NCBI GenBank assembly: GCA_024637225.1
Contig: JAGXFP010000043.1
Span: 1 to 37,456, forward strand
DNA: 37,456 nucleotides
Source: Desulfobacterales bacterium
Lineage (GTDB): Bacteria; Desulfobacterota; Desulfobulbia; Desulfobulbales; JAGXFP01
Direction: 5' to 3'
Shown: one piece after another, positions 9,641 to 17,736 of the stretch
Layout of the letters: each line of letters opens with the position of its first letter
Position numbering within the stretch: the first letter of the stretch is position 1
Translations under genes and position numbers: made by a program
Notes under the pieces: model-generated
Databases searched by the model: none
The model's input: only the letters and a program-made list of their open reading frames with translations
Told to the model about the DNA's origin: nothing

Positions 9641-10635
9641 GCAAAGGCAAGCCGGCTTCGCAAAATAACCGGGGTTTTGCCCTGGTGGTGGTGATCTTGG
9701 TCATGCTGATCATCAGTTTTCTGGCCTCGCAGCTAATCATGCAGGTCAGGACCGATATGAAGATTTCCGCCAATCACAAGGAACGGATTGTCGGCAGGAT
9801 GCTGGCCGAGGCCGGAATCAATCTAGCTCTATTCCGGCTCCTCGACAAGCCCGCCATCGATTACGAGGAAAAAGTCGGCGGACCCGTACTTTTGGGGGGG
9901 CACACCTACGAAACGGTTTTGTCGACCGGTAAAATCGAGTACTATGCTGTCAGCGAATCGGGCAAAATAGATCTCAATCGGGCGCCGATCGATCTGCTCA
10001 GAAAGTTCCTGGCCTTCCAGGGTCTTGAACCGGAAGAGGTGGATGTGGTGGTCGATTCGCTTCTCGACTGGCGCGACAATGACGACCTCCACCGGGTTAA
10101 CGGCGCCGAACAAGATTATTACCAAGGGCTGGACACCCCCTACATCCCGAGAAACGGCAAGATTGAAGATCCGGCCGAATTTTTCATGATCCGCGGAACC
10201 GGGGAGTTGCGGGGCAAATTAGATCCCTATGCCGTTTTTACGGTCGATAACAACAGCAGTAAAATCAATATAAACGAGCTTTCCCCCGAAATGCTCGATT
10301 TTGTGGTGGGCGGCAACGAGGAGTTTGGCCAAATGATCCGCGAGGAACAGGAGCTGGCACCCCAAGGCAGATTGACCAGAGCAACATTTCAGGAGATTAC
10401 CGGAGATATCTCACTGCGTAATCACCTGGTTGACTCCATAGGGGTCAGTAAAATTTATTCGATTGTAGCCCATGGCCGGGCGGGGGGATTTTCTCCGCAA
10501 AACGCGGACGACGAGGAAATTGAAGACGAGGACCAAGCCGGTTCCGCCGGAGCGCGGCCGGCCACCAGGATCAGGGTTCTGGTCGATACCGCCAAAGGGT
10601 TTCAATATCATGCCTGGAGAGAGCGGTTCGTATGA
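9637..10635 (+). CDS. gspK: type II secretion minor pseudopilin GspK
   Basis: Large tip pseudopilin (333 aa). The prepilin site is Gly13/Phe14 (NNRGFALVVVILVM). Mature position 5 is Val, not Glu, which is normal for GspK and marks it as the tip subunit. The alpha-domain contains GKIDLNRAPIDLLRKFL (about 110-126) and a second NINELSPEML motif, the helix-hairpin-like parts of the T2SSK family. I start at the ATG at 9637, which overlaps the gspI stop. The C-terminus is acidic (about 290-305), then TRIRVLVDTAKGFQY. Confidence 0.9.
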   Translation: MSKGKPASQNNRGFALVVVILVMLIISFLASQLIMQVRTDMKISANHKERIVGRMLAEAGINLALFRLLDKPAIDYEEKVGGPVLLGGHTYETVLSTGKIEYYAVSESGKIDLNRAPIDLLRKFLAFQGLEPEEVDVVVDSLLDWRDNDDLHRVNGAEQDYYQGLDTPYIPRNGKIEDPAEFFMIRGTGELRGKLDPYAVFTVDNNSSKININELSPEMLDFVVGGNEEFGQMIREEQELAPQGRLTRATFQEITGDISLRNHLVDSIGVSKIYSIVAHGRAGGFSPQNADDEEIEDEDQAGSAGARPATRIRVLVDTAKGFQYHAWRERFV

Positions 10636-11780
10636 AGGGCGAGATTGAAGTTATAATCCAGGCGGCCGGAATCGTCTTGACGGCCGGCCGCGGCGCTTTG
10701 GTTGAGGAGGTCTCGCCGGAGGAGGCCGATGTCGGCGTTGCCCTGGCCGCCTTCGCGGAGGATCGCGGTCTGCCCGGCGGAACGGTTAATCTGTTTCTGG
10801 CCGAGGAGCTGGTTTACACCTCATCCTTCGATCTTCCCTCCGACACCCCGAATCTCGAAGATGCCGTTAAGTTTCAACTCGGCATGCTGGCCCCTTTCCC
10901 GGAAAAGGATATCCTTTACGGCTATACCTCGACGCGGTCCGGGGAGAGTTACCGGGTGACGATTTCGGCGGCCCGGTCGGGGCAGGTGATCTCGATCGTG
11001 GAGCAGCTGATCAGGGCTGGCTTCGTTGTCAAGGGGATCTATCCGGAAAGCCAGCGCTATGTGTCCGGTAAGCGGCGCAAACAGCGGTGGGCGCTGGTCA
11101 TGCCGGGCAGGCTTGCCAAGACTTTTGTCTTTGAGGGCAGCCGCTTATCAGATCGTTTGCTGAACAACGGTGAAGAGTTGCCGTACGATGAACTGGCGAG
11201 GATCTGCGAGACGGAAAATATTTTCCACCTCGGCGCGCCGGACGACGCCAGGTTCAGGTCAAGACAAATGTTGCTGGCGGCGCCGCCGCTTCTTAAAGAT
11301 TACAATATGTTGCCGGCCTCTTATCGGCGCCTTGATTATCTGAAGATAGCAATTGTCGTTCTGGTGGTTTTGAATCTGGTTGGTCTGCTGGCCCTCGGCG
11401 GCTTCCGGTTTATCGAGCAGAACCATCTGATCAAAAAAGCGGATCGGGAGATCGCTCGGTTGGAACCCCTTGTTCATGAGGTTAAGGAGACCAGGGAGCG
11501 GATCAAGCAGACGGAGGAATTCCTTGACCTGGTCAGCCAGCTTAAGGGGAATCCTGATTTTTTCCCTTTCCTGGAAAACCTTACTGCGAACTTGTCCGAG
11601 GGCTCTTACCTGAACCAGTTAAGGATCAACGTCTCCGAAGGAAACGCGGTTATCAACGGTTTTACAGACAATGTCGGGGAATTAACCGAAAGACTGCAGG
11701 AGGTCGGCGAAACCCGTTTGCAGTCGACCAGTCGCCGCAGAAATCAGACCTATTTTCAGGTGGAGATCACCCTGCCATGA
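10632..11780 (+). CDS. gspL: type II secretion platform protein GspL
   Basis: Bitopic inner-membrane protein linking GspE to GspM. The 382 aa comprise an N-terminal cytoplasmic actin-like (PilM-like) part up to about residue 230. One membrane segment follows at roughly 237-257 (LKIAIVVLVVLNLVGLLALG). A charged coiled-coil leads into a C-terminal periplasmic ferredoxin-like domain similar to PilN. The start ATG overlaps the gspK stop and the stop overlaps gspM. The sequence is divergent, as is usual for GspL; membrane topology and position make the call. Confidence 0.82.
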   Translation: MKGEIEVIIQAAGIVLTAGRGALVEEVSPEEADVGVALAAFAEDRGLPGGTVNLFLAEELVYTSSFDLPSDTPNLEDAVKFQLGMLAPFPEKDILYGYTSTRSGESYRVTISAARSGQVISIVEQLIRAGFVVKGIYPESQRYVSGKRRKQRWALVMPGRLAKTFVFEGSRLSDRLLNNGEELPYDELARICETENIFHLGAPDDARFRSRQMLLAAPPLLKDYNMLPASYRRLDYLKIAIVVLVVLNLVGLLALGGFRFIEQNHLIKKADREIARLEPLVHEVKETRERIKQTEEFLDLVSQLKGNPDFFPFLENLTANLSEGSYLNQLRINVSEGNAVINGFTDNVGELTERLQEVGETRLQSTSRRRNQTYFQVEITLP

Positions 11781-12379
11781 TCGATATGGTCTATTTCTTC
11801 AAGAGATTTCAGCGCCGCACCGTGCTGATCGCGCTGGCGATCCTGCTCCTCGTCGTTTACACGGGCCGCTGGGTTGATGTCGCCTATGAGGCCCGGCGGA
11901 TCGAATTGGAAAACCGGCTTAACCGGCTGGGCCAATACCAGTTGGTCGCCGCCAAGGCGGAAAAATACGAAAAGCGCCTGCAAAATCTGCTCATCCTCAG
12001 GGAAGAGGTCGCCCACTATTTTTTCAGCGGTGAAGACGATAACAAGTTATCTTCGGCAATGCAGTTGAAGATCCAGGCCCTGGTCGTCAGGGCGGGCTTG
12101 CAGGCTGAATCGATCCGGCCGGTGATGCAGAAAAATGAAGGCCCGGACAGTGCGGAGAATGGGGATGTCCTGGGCGAGGTCCTGATCAAGACGAGGCTGG
12201 CAGGCACCCTGGGCCAGTTTGTCGATTTCATGGCGGAATTATACCGCAGCGAGAAATTTTTCTATATCGAGGATGTTTCCTTCCGGCCCTATCAAAACAG
12301 CGGCTTGAAAATATTTATCGAGCTTAGAGGTTACTACGTCCTGCTCGATGAGGACAGCAGCGGGGACCCTGAACTTTGA
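11777..12379 (+). CDS. gspM: type II secretion protein GspM
   Basis: Bitopic protein of 200 aa. It has a short cytoplasmic start, one membrane helix (about 13-30, RTVLIALAILLLVVYTGRW), a heptad-like region (about 35-80) and a C-terminal alpha/beta domain ending in KIFIELRGYYVLL. This architecture and the place between gspL and the GspC-like gene identify it as GspM, partner of GspL. The start overlaps the gspL stop (ATGA). The end shares TTGA with the next start. Confidence 0.78.
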   Translation: MIDMVYFFKRFQRRTVLIALAILLLVVYTGRWVDVAYEARRIELENRLNRLGQYQLVAAKAEKYEKRLQNLLILREEVAHYFFSGEDDNKLSSAMQLKIQALVVRAGLQAESIRPVMQKNEGPDSAENGDVLGEVLIKTRLAGTLGQFVDFMAELYRSEKFFYIEDVSFRPYQNSGLKIFIELRGYYVLLDEDSSGDPEL

Positions 12380-13215
12380 AGGATTGGCCGATTACATACC
12401 GGCTTGCGATTTTAGTCATCTTGCTGTTTTTGCTGTCCCTGATCCTCCGGCAGTTTTTCGTGGGGTCGGAAGAACTGCCGAGCAAAGAGGTTGTCGGCGA
12501 TGAGGGCGGTGCACCGGTAAGGGCCGAGTTTTCCGAAAAAAAACTTTATCCGGAGGTCCCGGCCGTATTGCCCGATCTCTATGAAAACTATCTGTTCAAC
12601 AGCGAACGCAGTTTCGCCGCGGAAGAAGAGGGTTCCTCCGGCTCGGGCAGCGAGGTGATGGATCTGACCGAGATCAACTATACCGGCTCCCTGATCGTCG
12701 GGCAGATCCGGATGGGATTGATTACCTACCAGGACGAGATATCGGTTGCCGGCGCCAGTCCCGCCGCCGGCCGGGGGGGGAATCGGCGAAGAGTCCCGAC
12801 CAAGACCGTCACCAAGAACAAGCAGCTGGCGGTGGGCGAAAATTTTATGGGTTATGTGGTGGAGGAAATTGAAAAGGATCGTCTCGTCTTGAAAAAAGGA
12901 GATGAAATGATCGTCAAGTTCCTGTATGACTCGGGCACGGACAGGGAAGGAGTGGGAGAGGCGATTCGCTCCCAGCCCGGGCAGAACAGTCCCCTGACCG
13001 GCTTACTCCCGATGCGGCGGTCGCCGGCAAGTCAGGCTCCCGGCCCGCCCCAGAATGACCCAGGTTCGGGACCACCACCGGCGCCGGCGGACCATGACCC
13101 TGCCGGGGACAACAAGACGATCCGGAGCAGGTCGGAACTGTTGCGGGGGCTGAATCCCAATTTCGGAGCTCCCCCGTCCTCCGGGGAGGGGCCGGGGGAT
13201 CCGTTTCGAAGATAA
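12376..13215 (+). CDS. GspC-like inner-membrane/periplasmic connector of type II secretion
   Basis: A single membrane helix at about residues 9-27 (YRLAILVILLFLLSLIL) is followed by a periplasmic region. At roughly 70-195 this resembles the HR domain of GspC/PilP, with TEINYTGSLIVGQIRMGLI and MGYVVEEIEKDRLVLKKGDE. HR domains contact the N0 domain of the secretin GspD, which is encoded next. The tail from about 200 is rich in Pro, Gly and Ser and looks disordered; there is no PDZ domain. The likely start is TTG at 12376, overlapping the gspM stop as TTGA. The family assignment rests on topology and position more than on identity. Confidence 0.7.
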   Translation: MKDWPITYRLAILVILLFLLSLILRQFFVGSEELPSKEVVGDEGGAPVRAEFSEKKLYPEVPAVLPDLYENYLFNSERSFAAEEEGSSGSGSEVMDLTEINYTGSLIVGQIRMGLITYQDEISVAGASPAAGRGGNRRRVPTKTVTKNKQLAVGENFMGYVVEEIEKDRLVLKKGDEMIVKFLYDSGTDREGVGEAIRSQPGQNSPLTGLLPMRRSPASQAPGPPQNDPGSGPPPAPADHDPAGDNKTIRSRSELLRGLNPNFGAPPSSGEGPGDPFRR

Positions 13216-13392
13216 GCGGTTGGCGCTCCTCCGATCAGTCGCGATTGCGGGTCGCCAAAAGCAGCCCGAGAGGTATAAATGAAAAATCGTCCTCCCGGCC
13301 AAAACCTAATTCAGTAAGTTGAAACTGACTCTGCCCATCCGTCTTGCGGCTTTTAGCGAGACCGGTAATTGTAATCCGGAAGGTGATGCATC

Positions 13393-15639
13393 ATGCGTTT
13401 GAAGTATATATCGATCAAATTAATTTTCTTGCTGGTCCTGGTGGTGCTGAGCGGTTGCGCCGGTCTGGCGGGAGAGCCCGACGAGGAGCGCGAAGGCTTT
13501 AATATTGCCAGGATCGGTTCGGAGGTGAAGAAGCCGGCAGCCGGGTCGGTGGCTCTAGATGTTGCCCCTGAAGAGGGCAGGGTTACCGAAGAAACTCTGG
13601 AGGTCTCCCCGGTCCGCGATCTGCACACCGGGGTGGATGGCGGCAACCCGTATCTTGCCGGTGTTGCCAAAAGCCGGCAACCATCCCGCGCCCTTCCCCA
13701 GATTGCGGGAGAAGGAGTGCTGCTCAACTTCGACAATGCCGATATCTATGAAGTGATCCAGGTGATCGCCGAGATCCTGGATATAAGTTATATAATTGAT
13801 CCCCAGGTGAAAGGGGTGGTCAATATCCGTTCCGGCAAGCGGATTCCCATGTCGGAACTGGAGGCGGTCTTCAGGAAATTGTTGAATATCAACGGCCTGG
13901 ATATCAGGAGCGAGGGTGAATACAATTATATCTACATGACCAAGAAACCGGGCTCGCATCTGATCTACGGCCCGGAATCCGTCGATGAGCTCGAGGACTC
14001 GTCCAAGTTCATTATCCAGGTGATCCCGGTGATGCATCTGGCCGCGGCCGAGGCCAAGAAACTGCTTGACCCCTACGTCTCCGAACAGGGGCGCATCGAG
14101 ATTCTCGCCGATTCTAACACCCTTTTCGTCACCGACTACGAGAGCAAGGTGGTCGACATCATGATGATCCTGGCCCAGCTTGACGTTTCGCCGCTGGCAG
14201 CCCTTAAGGTCCGGCTGGTCAAGGTCGACAAGTCGCCGCTTTTCGATCTTCGCGATGAGCTAAACGAGATCATGGGCGCCTTGAAGGTCAACAACGGCGG
14301 TCATGAAGGCGTCACCGTTCTGGCCCTGGAACGGGCCAATTCCATGCTGTTGATCAGCAACAATCAGGAACTTCTGGACAGCGCCACCCGTTGGATCAAG
14401 GAGCTCGACGTGGTGCAGACCGAAGGCCGGGATAACATCTATATCTATAATGTCAGAAACTCGGTCGCCTCCGAGCTGGCCTCCCTGGTAAACGAACTGA
14501 TCATCGACAAGGATGGCTCGGGGATCAGAACCGTCAACATCAAGTCTCAGGATACCGATTCGGAACAGAGCGACTCCGATGGGGCCGCTTCCGGGGAAAG
14601 GGCAACACCGACCCCTGCGCCCCCTGTTACCAAAACCGGGAGCACCTCCGGAGCCGGAACCGGGGCCGCCGGGGCCGGGATCGGCATGCGCTGGGCGGGG
14701 GAGCCGGTCCTGATCGCCGATGACAGTCGCAATATCATCCTGCTCCGGGCCTTGCCGTCGGATTACAGCCGGCTGGTCAAGCTTTTGGAAAAGCTTGACA
14801 ATATGCCGCGCCAGGTCCTGATCGAGGTGATGGTCGCCGAGGTGGTGCTTTCCGATTCCTGGGAACTCGGGGTGGAATGGTCCCTGCACAAGCGGGGGGT
14901 TCTTGATGGTCGGCCCTATCAGAATCATCTGACCAGTAATCTCAACACCATAGCCAACAAGTCCGGTGAACAACTTATCAGTCATGCCGGTCTGGCTGAT
15001 ACCGCCGCCGGTCTTACCTACAGTGTCCTGAACTCGGCCGGCGAAGCGGTCGGCATCTTAAACGCCATCGCCGACGACACCGAACTGTCGATCCTCTCCT
15101 CGCCCCAGATCATGGTCCTGAACAACGAAACCGCCACGGTCAACGTCGGCCAGCAGGTGCCGATCGTCACCAGCCAGACCGGGGATATCGCCGCCGGGAC
15201 CAATGTCAACCAGACCATCCAGTATAAGGATACCGGGGTGATTCTCAAGGTGACTCCGAAGATCAATTACGACGGGATCATCATTCTCGATATCAACCAG
15301 CAGGTCAGTTCGGCGACGACAAACACCCTGGGCGGTAATCAGTCCCCGGTGATCTCCAATCGTGAATTAAACACCAAGCTCGCCGTTCGCGACGGCCAGA
15401 CCGTATTCATGGGCGGGCTGATTGAGAATAATGTCAATTATGTCGATACCGGCATCCCTTTTTTAAAGGACATTCCCCTGTTGGGCTGGCTGGTGAAGTA
15501 TCAGCGGGAAGTGAAGGAGAAGACCGAGTTGTTGGTGATGATCACCCCCTATGTCATTGAAACGGAGGATGTCCTCAGCCAGTATGTGGAGAGTTTCAAT
15601 AAAAAGATGGGCCAATTCCGGGAACAGTTACACAAATAG
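13393..15639 (+). CDS. gspD: type II secretion outer-membrane secretin GspD (lipoprotein)
   Basis: Forms the outer-membrane channel. A lipoprotein signal peptide ends at the lipobox LSGC, with Cys22. The N0 domain starts near residue 107 (GVLLNFDNADIYEVIQVIAE), and N1-N3 repeats follow. A Gly/Ser/Thr/Pro-rich linker covers about 389-432 inside the N3 region. The secretin domain runs from about 474 to 735 and includes GQQVPIVTSQTG, KDTGVILKVTPKIN and GQTVFMGGLIENN. Length 748 aa. A lipidated secretin may not need a separate pilotin. A 177-bp gap before the gene could allow extra expression of GspD; GGAAGGTG is the likely ribosome binding site. Confidence 0.96.
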   Translation: MRLKYISIKLIFLLVLVVLSGCAGLAGEPDEEREGFNIARIGSEVKKPAAGSVALDVAPEEGRVTEETLEVSPVRDLHTGVDGGNPYLAGVAKSRQPSRALPQIAGEGVLLNFDNADIYEVIQVIAEILDISYIIDPQVKGVVNIRSGKRIPMSELEAVFRKLLNINGLDIRSEGEYNYIYMTKKPGSHLIYGPESVDELEDSSKFIIQVIPVMHLAAAEAKKLLDPYVSEQGRIEILADSNTLFVTDYESKVVDIMMILAQLDVSPLAALKVRLVKVDKSPLFDLRDELNEIMGALKVNNGGHEGVTVLALERANSMLLISNNQELLDSATRWIKELDVVQTEGRDNIYIYNVRNSVASELASLVNELIIDKDGSGIRTVNIKSQDTDSEQSDSDGAASGERATPTPAPPVTKTGSTSGAGTGAAGAGIGMRWAGEPVLIADDSRNIILLRALPSDYSRLVKLLEKLDNMPRQVLIEVMVAEVVLSDSWELGVEWSLHKRGVLDGRPYQNHLTSNLNTIANKSGEQLISHAGLADTAAGLTYSVLNSAGEAVGILNAIADDTELSILSSPQIMVLNNETATVNVGQQVPIVTSQTGDIAAGTNVNQTIQYKDTGVILKVTPKINYDGIIILDINQQVSSATTNTLGGNQSPVISNRELNTKLAVRDGQTVFMGGLIENNVNYVDTGIPFLKDIPLLGWLVKYQREVKEKTELLVMITPYVIETEDVLSQYVESFNKKMGQFREQLHK

Positions 15640-15647
15640 ATGACAAT

Positions 15648-15980
15648 ATGCGACAATTTTTGATCGATGATCTGTCCCGGGAAGAGCGGGATAACATAGC
15701 AAGCTATCTGAAAAACACCTTGCGCCCCTCGCCTGTTGAGGGCATTTTCTGGCTGCTGCTGCCCGATGATTTGCATGGCGAGGCCCAGCGGGGGCATGGC
15801 GATTGCGGACCTTTTTACTTCGGGGTGGAGCTTGGCCGGGACAGTCTCGCTTTTGAGTTATTGATTCGGAGCGAGTCCAATCTGCACTGTTCGTGTATCA
15901 GTTATGCCGATCGGGCTCAACGGGATTTTGTGCTCGGCTTTTTCGATCGGCTTATAACTGAAGAAAAGATCCGGGCCTGA
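15648..15980 (+). CDS. conserved-looking small protein of unknown function at the end of the gsp operon
   Basis: 110 aa, starting eight bases after the gspD stop and read in the same direction, so it is probably in the same transcript. It is soluble, with no signal peptide or membrane helix. The mid-part PVEGIFWLLLPDDLHGEAQRGH and a Cys-rich LHCSCISYADRAQRDFVLGFF segment are notable: Cys53, and the C-x-C pair near residue 80. I do not recognise the family. A strong terminator follows at 16024. A role linked to secretion is only suggested by position. Confidence 0.7.
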   Translation: MRQFLIDDLSREERDNIASYLKNTLRPSPVEGIFWLLLPDDLHGEAQRGHGDCGPFYFGVELGRDSLAFELLIRSESNLHCSCISYADRAQRDFVLGFFDRLITEEKIRA

Positions 15981-16023
15981 GCAGCCGCCGGGGAAAACCG
16001 GTATCTTTCCCTCGTGAAAACTA

Positions 16024-16062
16024 AAAACCCCGCTTCTCCTTGATCGGAGAGCGGGGTTTTTT
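16024..16062. terminator. bidirectional rho-independent terminator
   Basis: AAAACCCCGC at 16024-16033 pairs with GCGGGGTTTT at 16051-16060, and TCTCC pairs with GGAGA inside, around a small loop. T-runs on both strands let it serve the gsp operon from the left and the minus-strand sulfur genes from the right. Confidence 0.9.
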
Positions 16063-16101
16063 ATCTCAAGCCGGTTTGGGCCTGAATAACAAAAGGGCTT
16101 G

Positions 16102-16275
16102 TTACCACCAGCAGATGGTTTGATCGGCGGCAAAGATCTTGTCGACCAGAGCGTCGTAATCAGGATTGTCGGCATGCAGGGCGAAGGAGTCAGTTTCCCT
16201 GTCCCGATTCACGATATCAACCAGCTTCTTGACGATTTCATCCGGTTCCGACCGGTATACACTCAATACTTTCAT
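16102..16275 (-). CDS. 57-aa protein ending in Cys-Trp-Trp, last gene of the DsrE/TusA cluster
   Basis: A very short gene with clear support. Its ATG at 16275 is preceded by GGAG at normal spacing, the frame is open to a TAA at 16102, and it lies 20 bases after the second DsrE gene. The protein begins MKVLSVYRSEPDEIVKKLVD, has a charged middle and ends DQTICWW, with its only cysteine at position 55. The beta-strand-like start and helix resemble the first half of a DsrE-type fold, but I cannot assign a family. A terminal Cys next to aromatic residues, in a cluster that moves sulfur on cysteines, suggests a persulfide carrier or a partner of the DsrE proteins (inference). Confidence 0.8.
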   Translation of the reverse strand: MKVLSVYRSEPDEIVKKLVDIVNRDRETDSFALHADNPDYDALVDKIFAADQTICWW

Positions 16276-16295
16276 AGTATCAACTCCTGATGATC

Positions 16296-16598
16296 TTATT
16301 TTGTTCCGTAGGGGATGATGACGCTCATCTCTCGCAGCTTCTCACCAAGCTCCTCGATGGTGATCGGCTCGATCCCGTTGGCCTCGCAGACCGAAGGCAC
16401 ATTGGAAAAAACCTCGCCTTCCATGTCGCGCAGCATCTCAAGGCTCTCCTGCTGATTTTCATCAAGCTTACCGATTTCCGTATCCAGGACAACTCCGTAA
16501 GAATACATGTTTTCAACAGCCAGACCCAGGGCGGAACGCATCCCGTCAATGGCGTAATCCTTGTTTCTGTACATGAAACAGACTTTTTTATACTCCAT
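16296..16598 (-). CDS. DsrE-family protein, small
   Basis: 100 aa from the ATG at 16598, chosen because a G-rich Shine-Dalgarno-like GGGGG lies 7-8 bases upstream; a TTG two codons earlier is possible. It starts with a strand (YKKVCFMYRNKDYA) carrying Cys7 and has the family-like GLAVENMYSYGVVLD segment. A second cysteine is in SNVPSVCEANG, and the end is REMSVIIPYGTK. DsrE-like proteins bind sulfur as persulfide on a conserved cysteine and form small complexes with partner subunits. It follows another DsrE-type gene by about 11 bases. Assignment is by fold pattern and context, so moderate. Confidence 0.68.
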   Translation of the reverse strand: MEYKKVCFMYRNKDYAIDGMRSALGLAVENMYSYGVVLDTEIGKLDENQQESLEMLRDMEGEVFSNVPSVCEANGIEPITIEELGEKLREMSVIIPYGTK

Positions 16599-16609
16599 GT
16601 CCAAACCCC

Positions 16610-16924
16610 CTATAAGCTCAAGTAGCAGTCGTAGTCTTCGATGATAGCCCCATGCTGGGCCTGGGTGGCCATCTTCTTGGAATCCAGGCCGGCCGGGATA
16701 TCTTCCCGGTCGAAGCCCATCTTCTGATAGCTGTCGACGCAGATCGAGACATCGTCGGCCAGCTCGCAGAGAGCGGGGAATTCCGGCAGTTTGGCATTTT
16801 TGGTGGCTTCCCAGGTAAAAAATACCTTGACCTGGGAACCCTTGGCCTTGGCGGCTTTGGTGATTCCCATCACGTGCTGGAAGTTATCGGGGTTGGTTAC
16901 GAAAATACCTAAACTTTTCGCCAT
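16610..16924 (-). CDS. DsrE-family sulfur-carrier-like protein
   Basis: 104 aa from the ATG at 16924, which has GGAGGAAG just upstream. It opens with SLGIFVTNPDNFQHVMGITK, then VKVFFTWEATKN, the strand-helix arrangement of DsrE/DrsE-like proteins. The likely active region is LCELADDVSICVDSYQKMG, with two cysteines; in this family the Cys followed by a Ser-Tyr context is the sulfur-binding one. It lies downstream of tusA and upstream of a second DsrE-type gene. TusA-DsrE pairs pass sulfur from one to the other in known systems. The substrate here cannot be read from sequence. Confidence 0.75.
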   Translation of the reverse strand: MAKSLGIFVTNPDNFQHVMGITKAAKAKGSQVKVFFTWEATKNAKLPEFPALCELADDVSICVDSYQKMGFDREDIPAGLDSKKMATQAQHGAIIEDYDCYLSL

Positions 16925-16982
16925 TTCTTCCTCCAATGAAAAAGTGGTGGCGCACCGGGGAACATCTTGGGATGCACCATTG

Positions 16983-17018
16983 AGACAGCCGAGGGCAGCG
17001 ATGTGCCTTCGGCTGTCT
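16983..17018 (-). promoter_or_regulatory. strong hairpin between tusA and the first DsrE gene
   Basis: AGACAGCCGAGGG at 16983-16995 pairs with CCTTCGGCTGTCT at 17006-17018 (12 of 13 positions), with a 10-base loop. In the direction of the genes it is not followed by a T-run, so it is unlikely to be a simple terminator. It could stabilise or process the message so that TusA and the DsrE proteins are made in different amounts. On the plus strand it is followed by a T-rich stretch. Confidence 0.6.
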
Positions 17019-17038
17019 GTTGTTTTTGCCGGGTTGGA

Positions 17039-17296
17039 TCAGCCCTTCTTGATATAGAAGCGGAAGAAACCAGAATCTTCTTTTTCGCCCAGGAATTCAT
17101 GGCCGGATCTTTCGGCCCAGCCGGGCAGGTCGTTACGGGAGCCGGGATCGGTGCCGAGAATCTCAAGGACCTGGCCGGAGTCGATCTTGCCGATCTCTTT
17201 TTTGGTCCGCAGCAGGGGCATCGGACAGCTCAGGCCTTTGGTGTCAAGGGTTTGATCCGCTTTGATATCGGCCGGGGCAAGCTTTATGTCACTCAT
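17039..17296 (-). CDS. TusA-family sulfurtransferase
   Basis: 85-aa sulfur carrier of the TusA/SirA/YeeD family. The active motif LDTKGLSCPMPLLRTKKEI contains the invariant Cys24 in a CPxP context, and EILGTDPGSRNDLPGWAERS is the second conserved block. A very strong ribosome binding site (AAGGAGG) precedes the ATG at 17296. It is first in the minus-strand cluster and divergent from a YeeE/YedE transporter. In characterised YeeE-YeeD (TsuA-TsuB) pairs the TusA-like protein accepts imported thiosulfate sulfur; here the same is inferred. Confidence 0.92.
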   Translation of the reverse strand: MSDIKLAPADIKADQTLDTKGLSCPMPLLRTKKEIGKIDSGQVLEILGTDPGSRNDLPGWAERSGHEFLGEKEDSGFFRFYIKKG

Positions 17297-17414
17297 CTTA
17301 TCCTCCTTAAATACGAGTTTTTATTACCGGCAACCAGGAAGTCGGACTTTAAAACTCCGGTCCTCAAGATTACCGGAACAGGGAACCTTAATTAAAAAAT
17401 GCACTGATAAAGAA

Positions 17415-17446
17415 ATTTTACTACCAAGATTGGGGGGGGCTGTCAA
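17415..17446 (-). promoter_or_regulatory. candidate tusA-cluster promoter with a C8 tract in the spacer
   Basis: On the minus strand, TTGACA (17446-17441) is a perfect -35 box. It is followed by G, eight C residues (17439-17432) and AATCTTGG, then TAGTAA at 17-bp spacing or the better-matching TAAAAT (17420-17415) at 20-bp spacing. The leader to tusA would be about 110 nt. The homopolymer in the spacer could change length by slippage. Confidence 0.5.
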
Positions 17447-17451
17447 GTTAA

Positions 17452-17467
17452 ATGAATGATTATTCAT
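17452..17467. promoter_or_regulatory. palindromic operator-like site ATGAAT-N4-ATTCAT
   Basis: A perfect 6-bp inverted repeat with a 4-bp centre, five bases upstream of the -35 box of the minus-strand promoter and within the divergent intergenic region. Its form resembles sites bound by TetR-family regulators. No regulator gene lies next to it, so which protein binds is unknown. Confidence 0.4.
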
Positions 17468-17736
17468 CTTCAGAAGGCGGCGGGGTTTTGGGCTGTAAAG
17501 CGTTGTTATAAAAGCGCCGCTATGTTAAGAATCGGCAGTGCCAGGTGCTACGTTGTGGCAGGAAATGGCCTTCAAAGCTTGACAAGTATTATGGCCATGG
17601 GGTAAAGGGGGAAGTTAGACGGATGCCGGGGGCATTTGCTGAAGATTGACTCTCAGGGACCGTGTTGTTTACAGGAGGAAAGTTGATCGGGTTGAGATTT
17701 TATAACCTTAAATTCGAAGGATGCAGGAGGAGAGTA

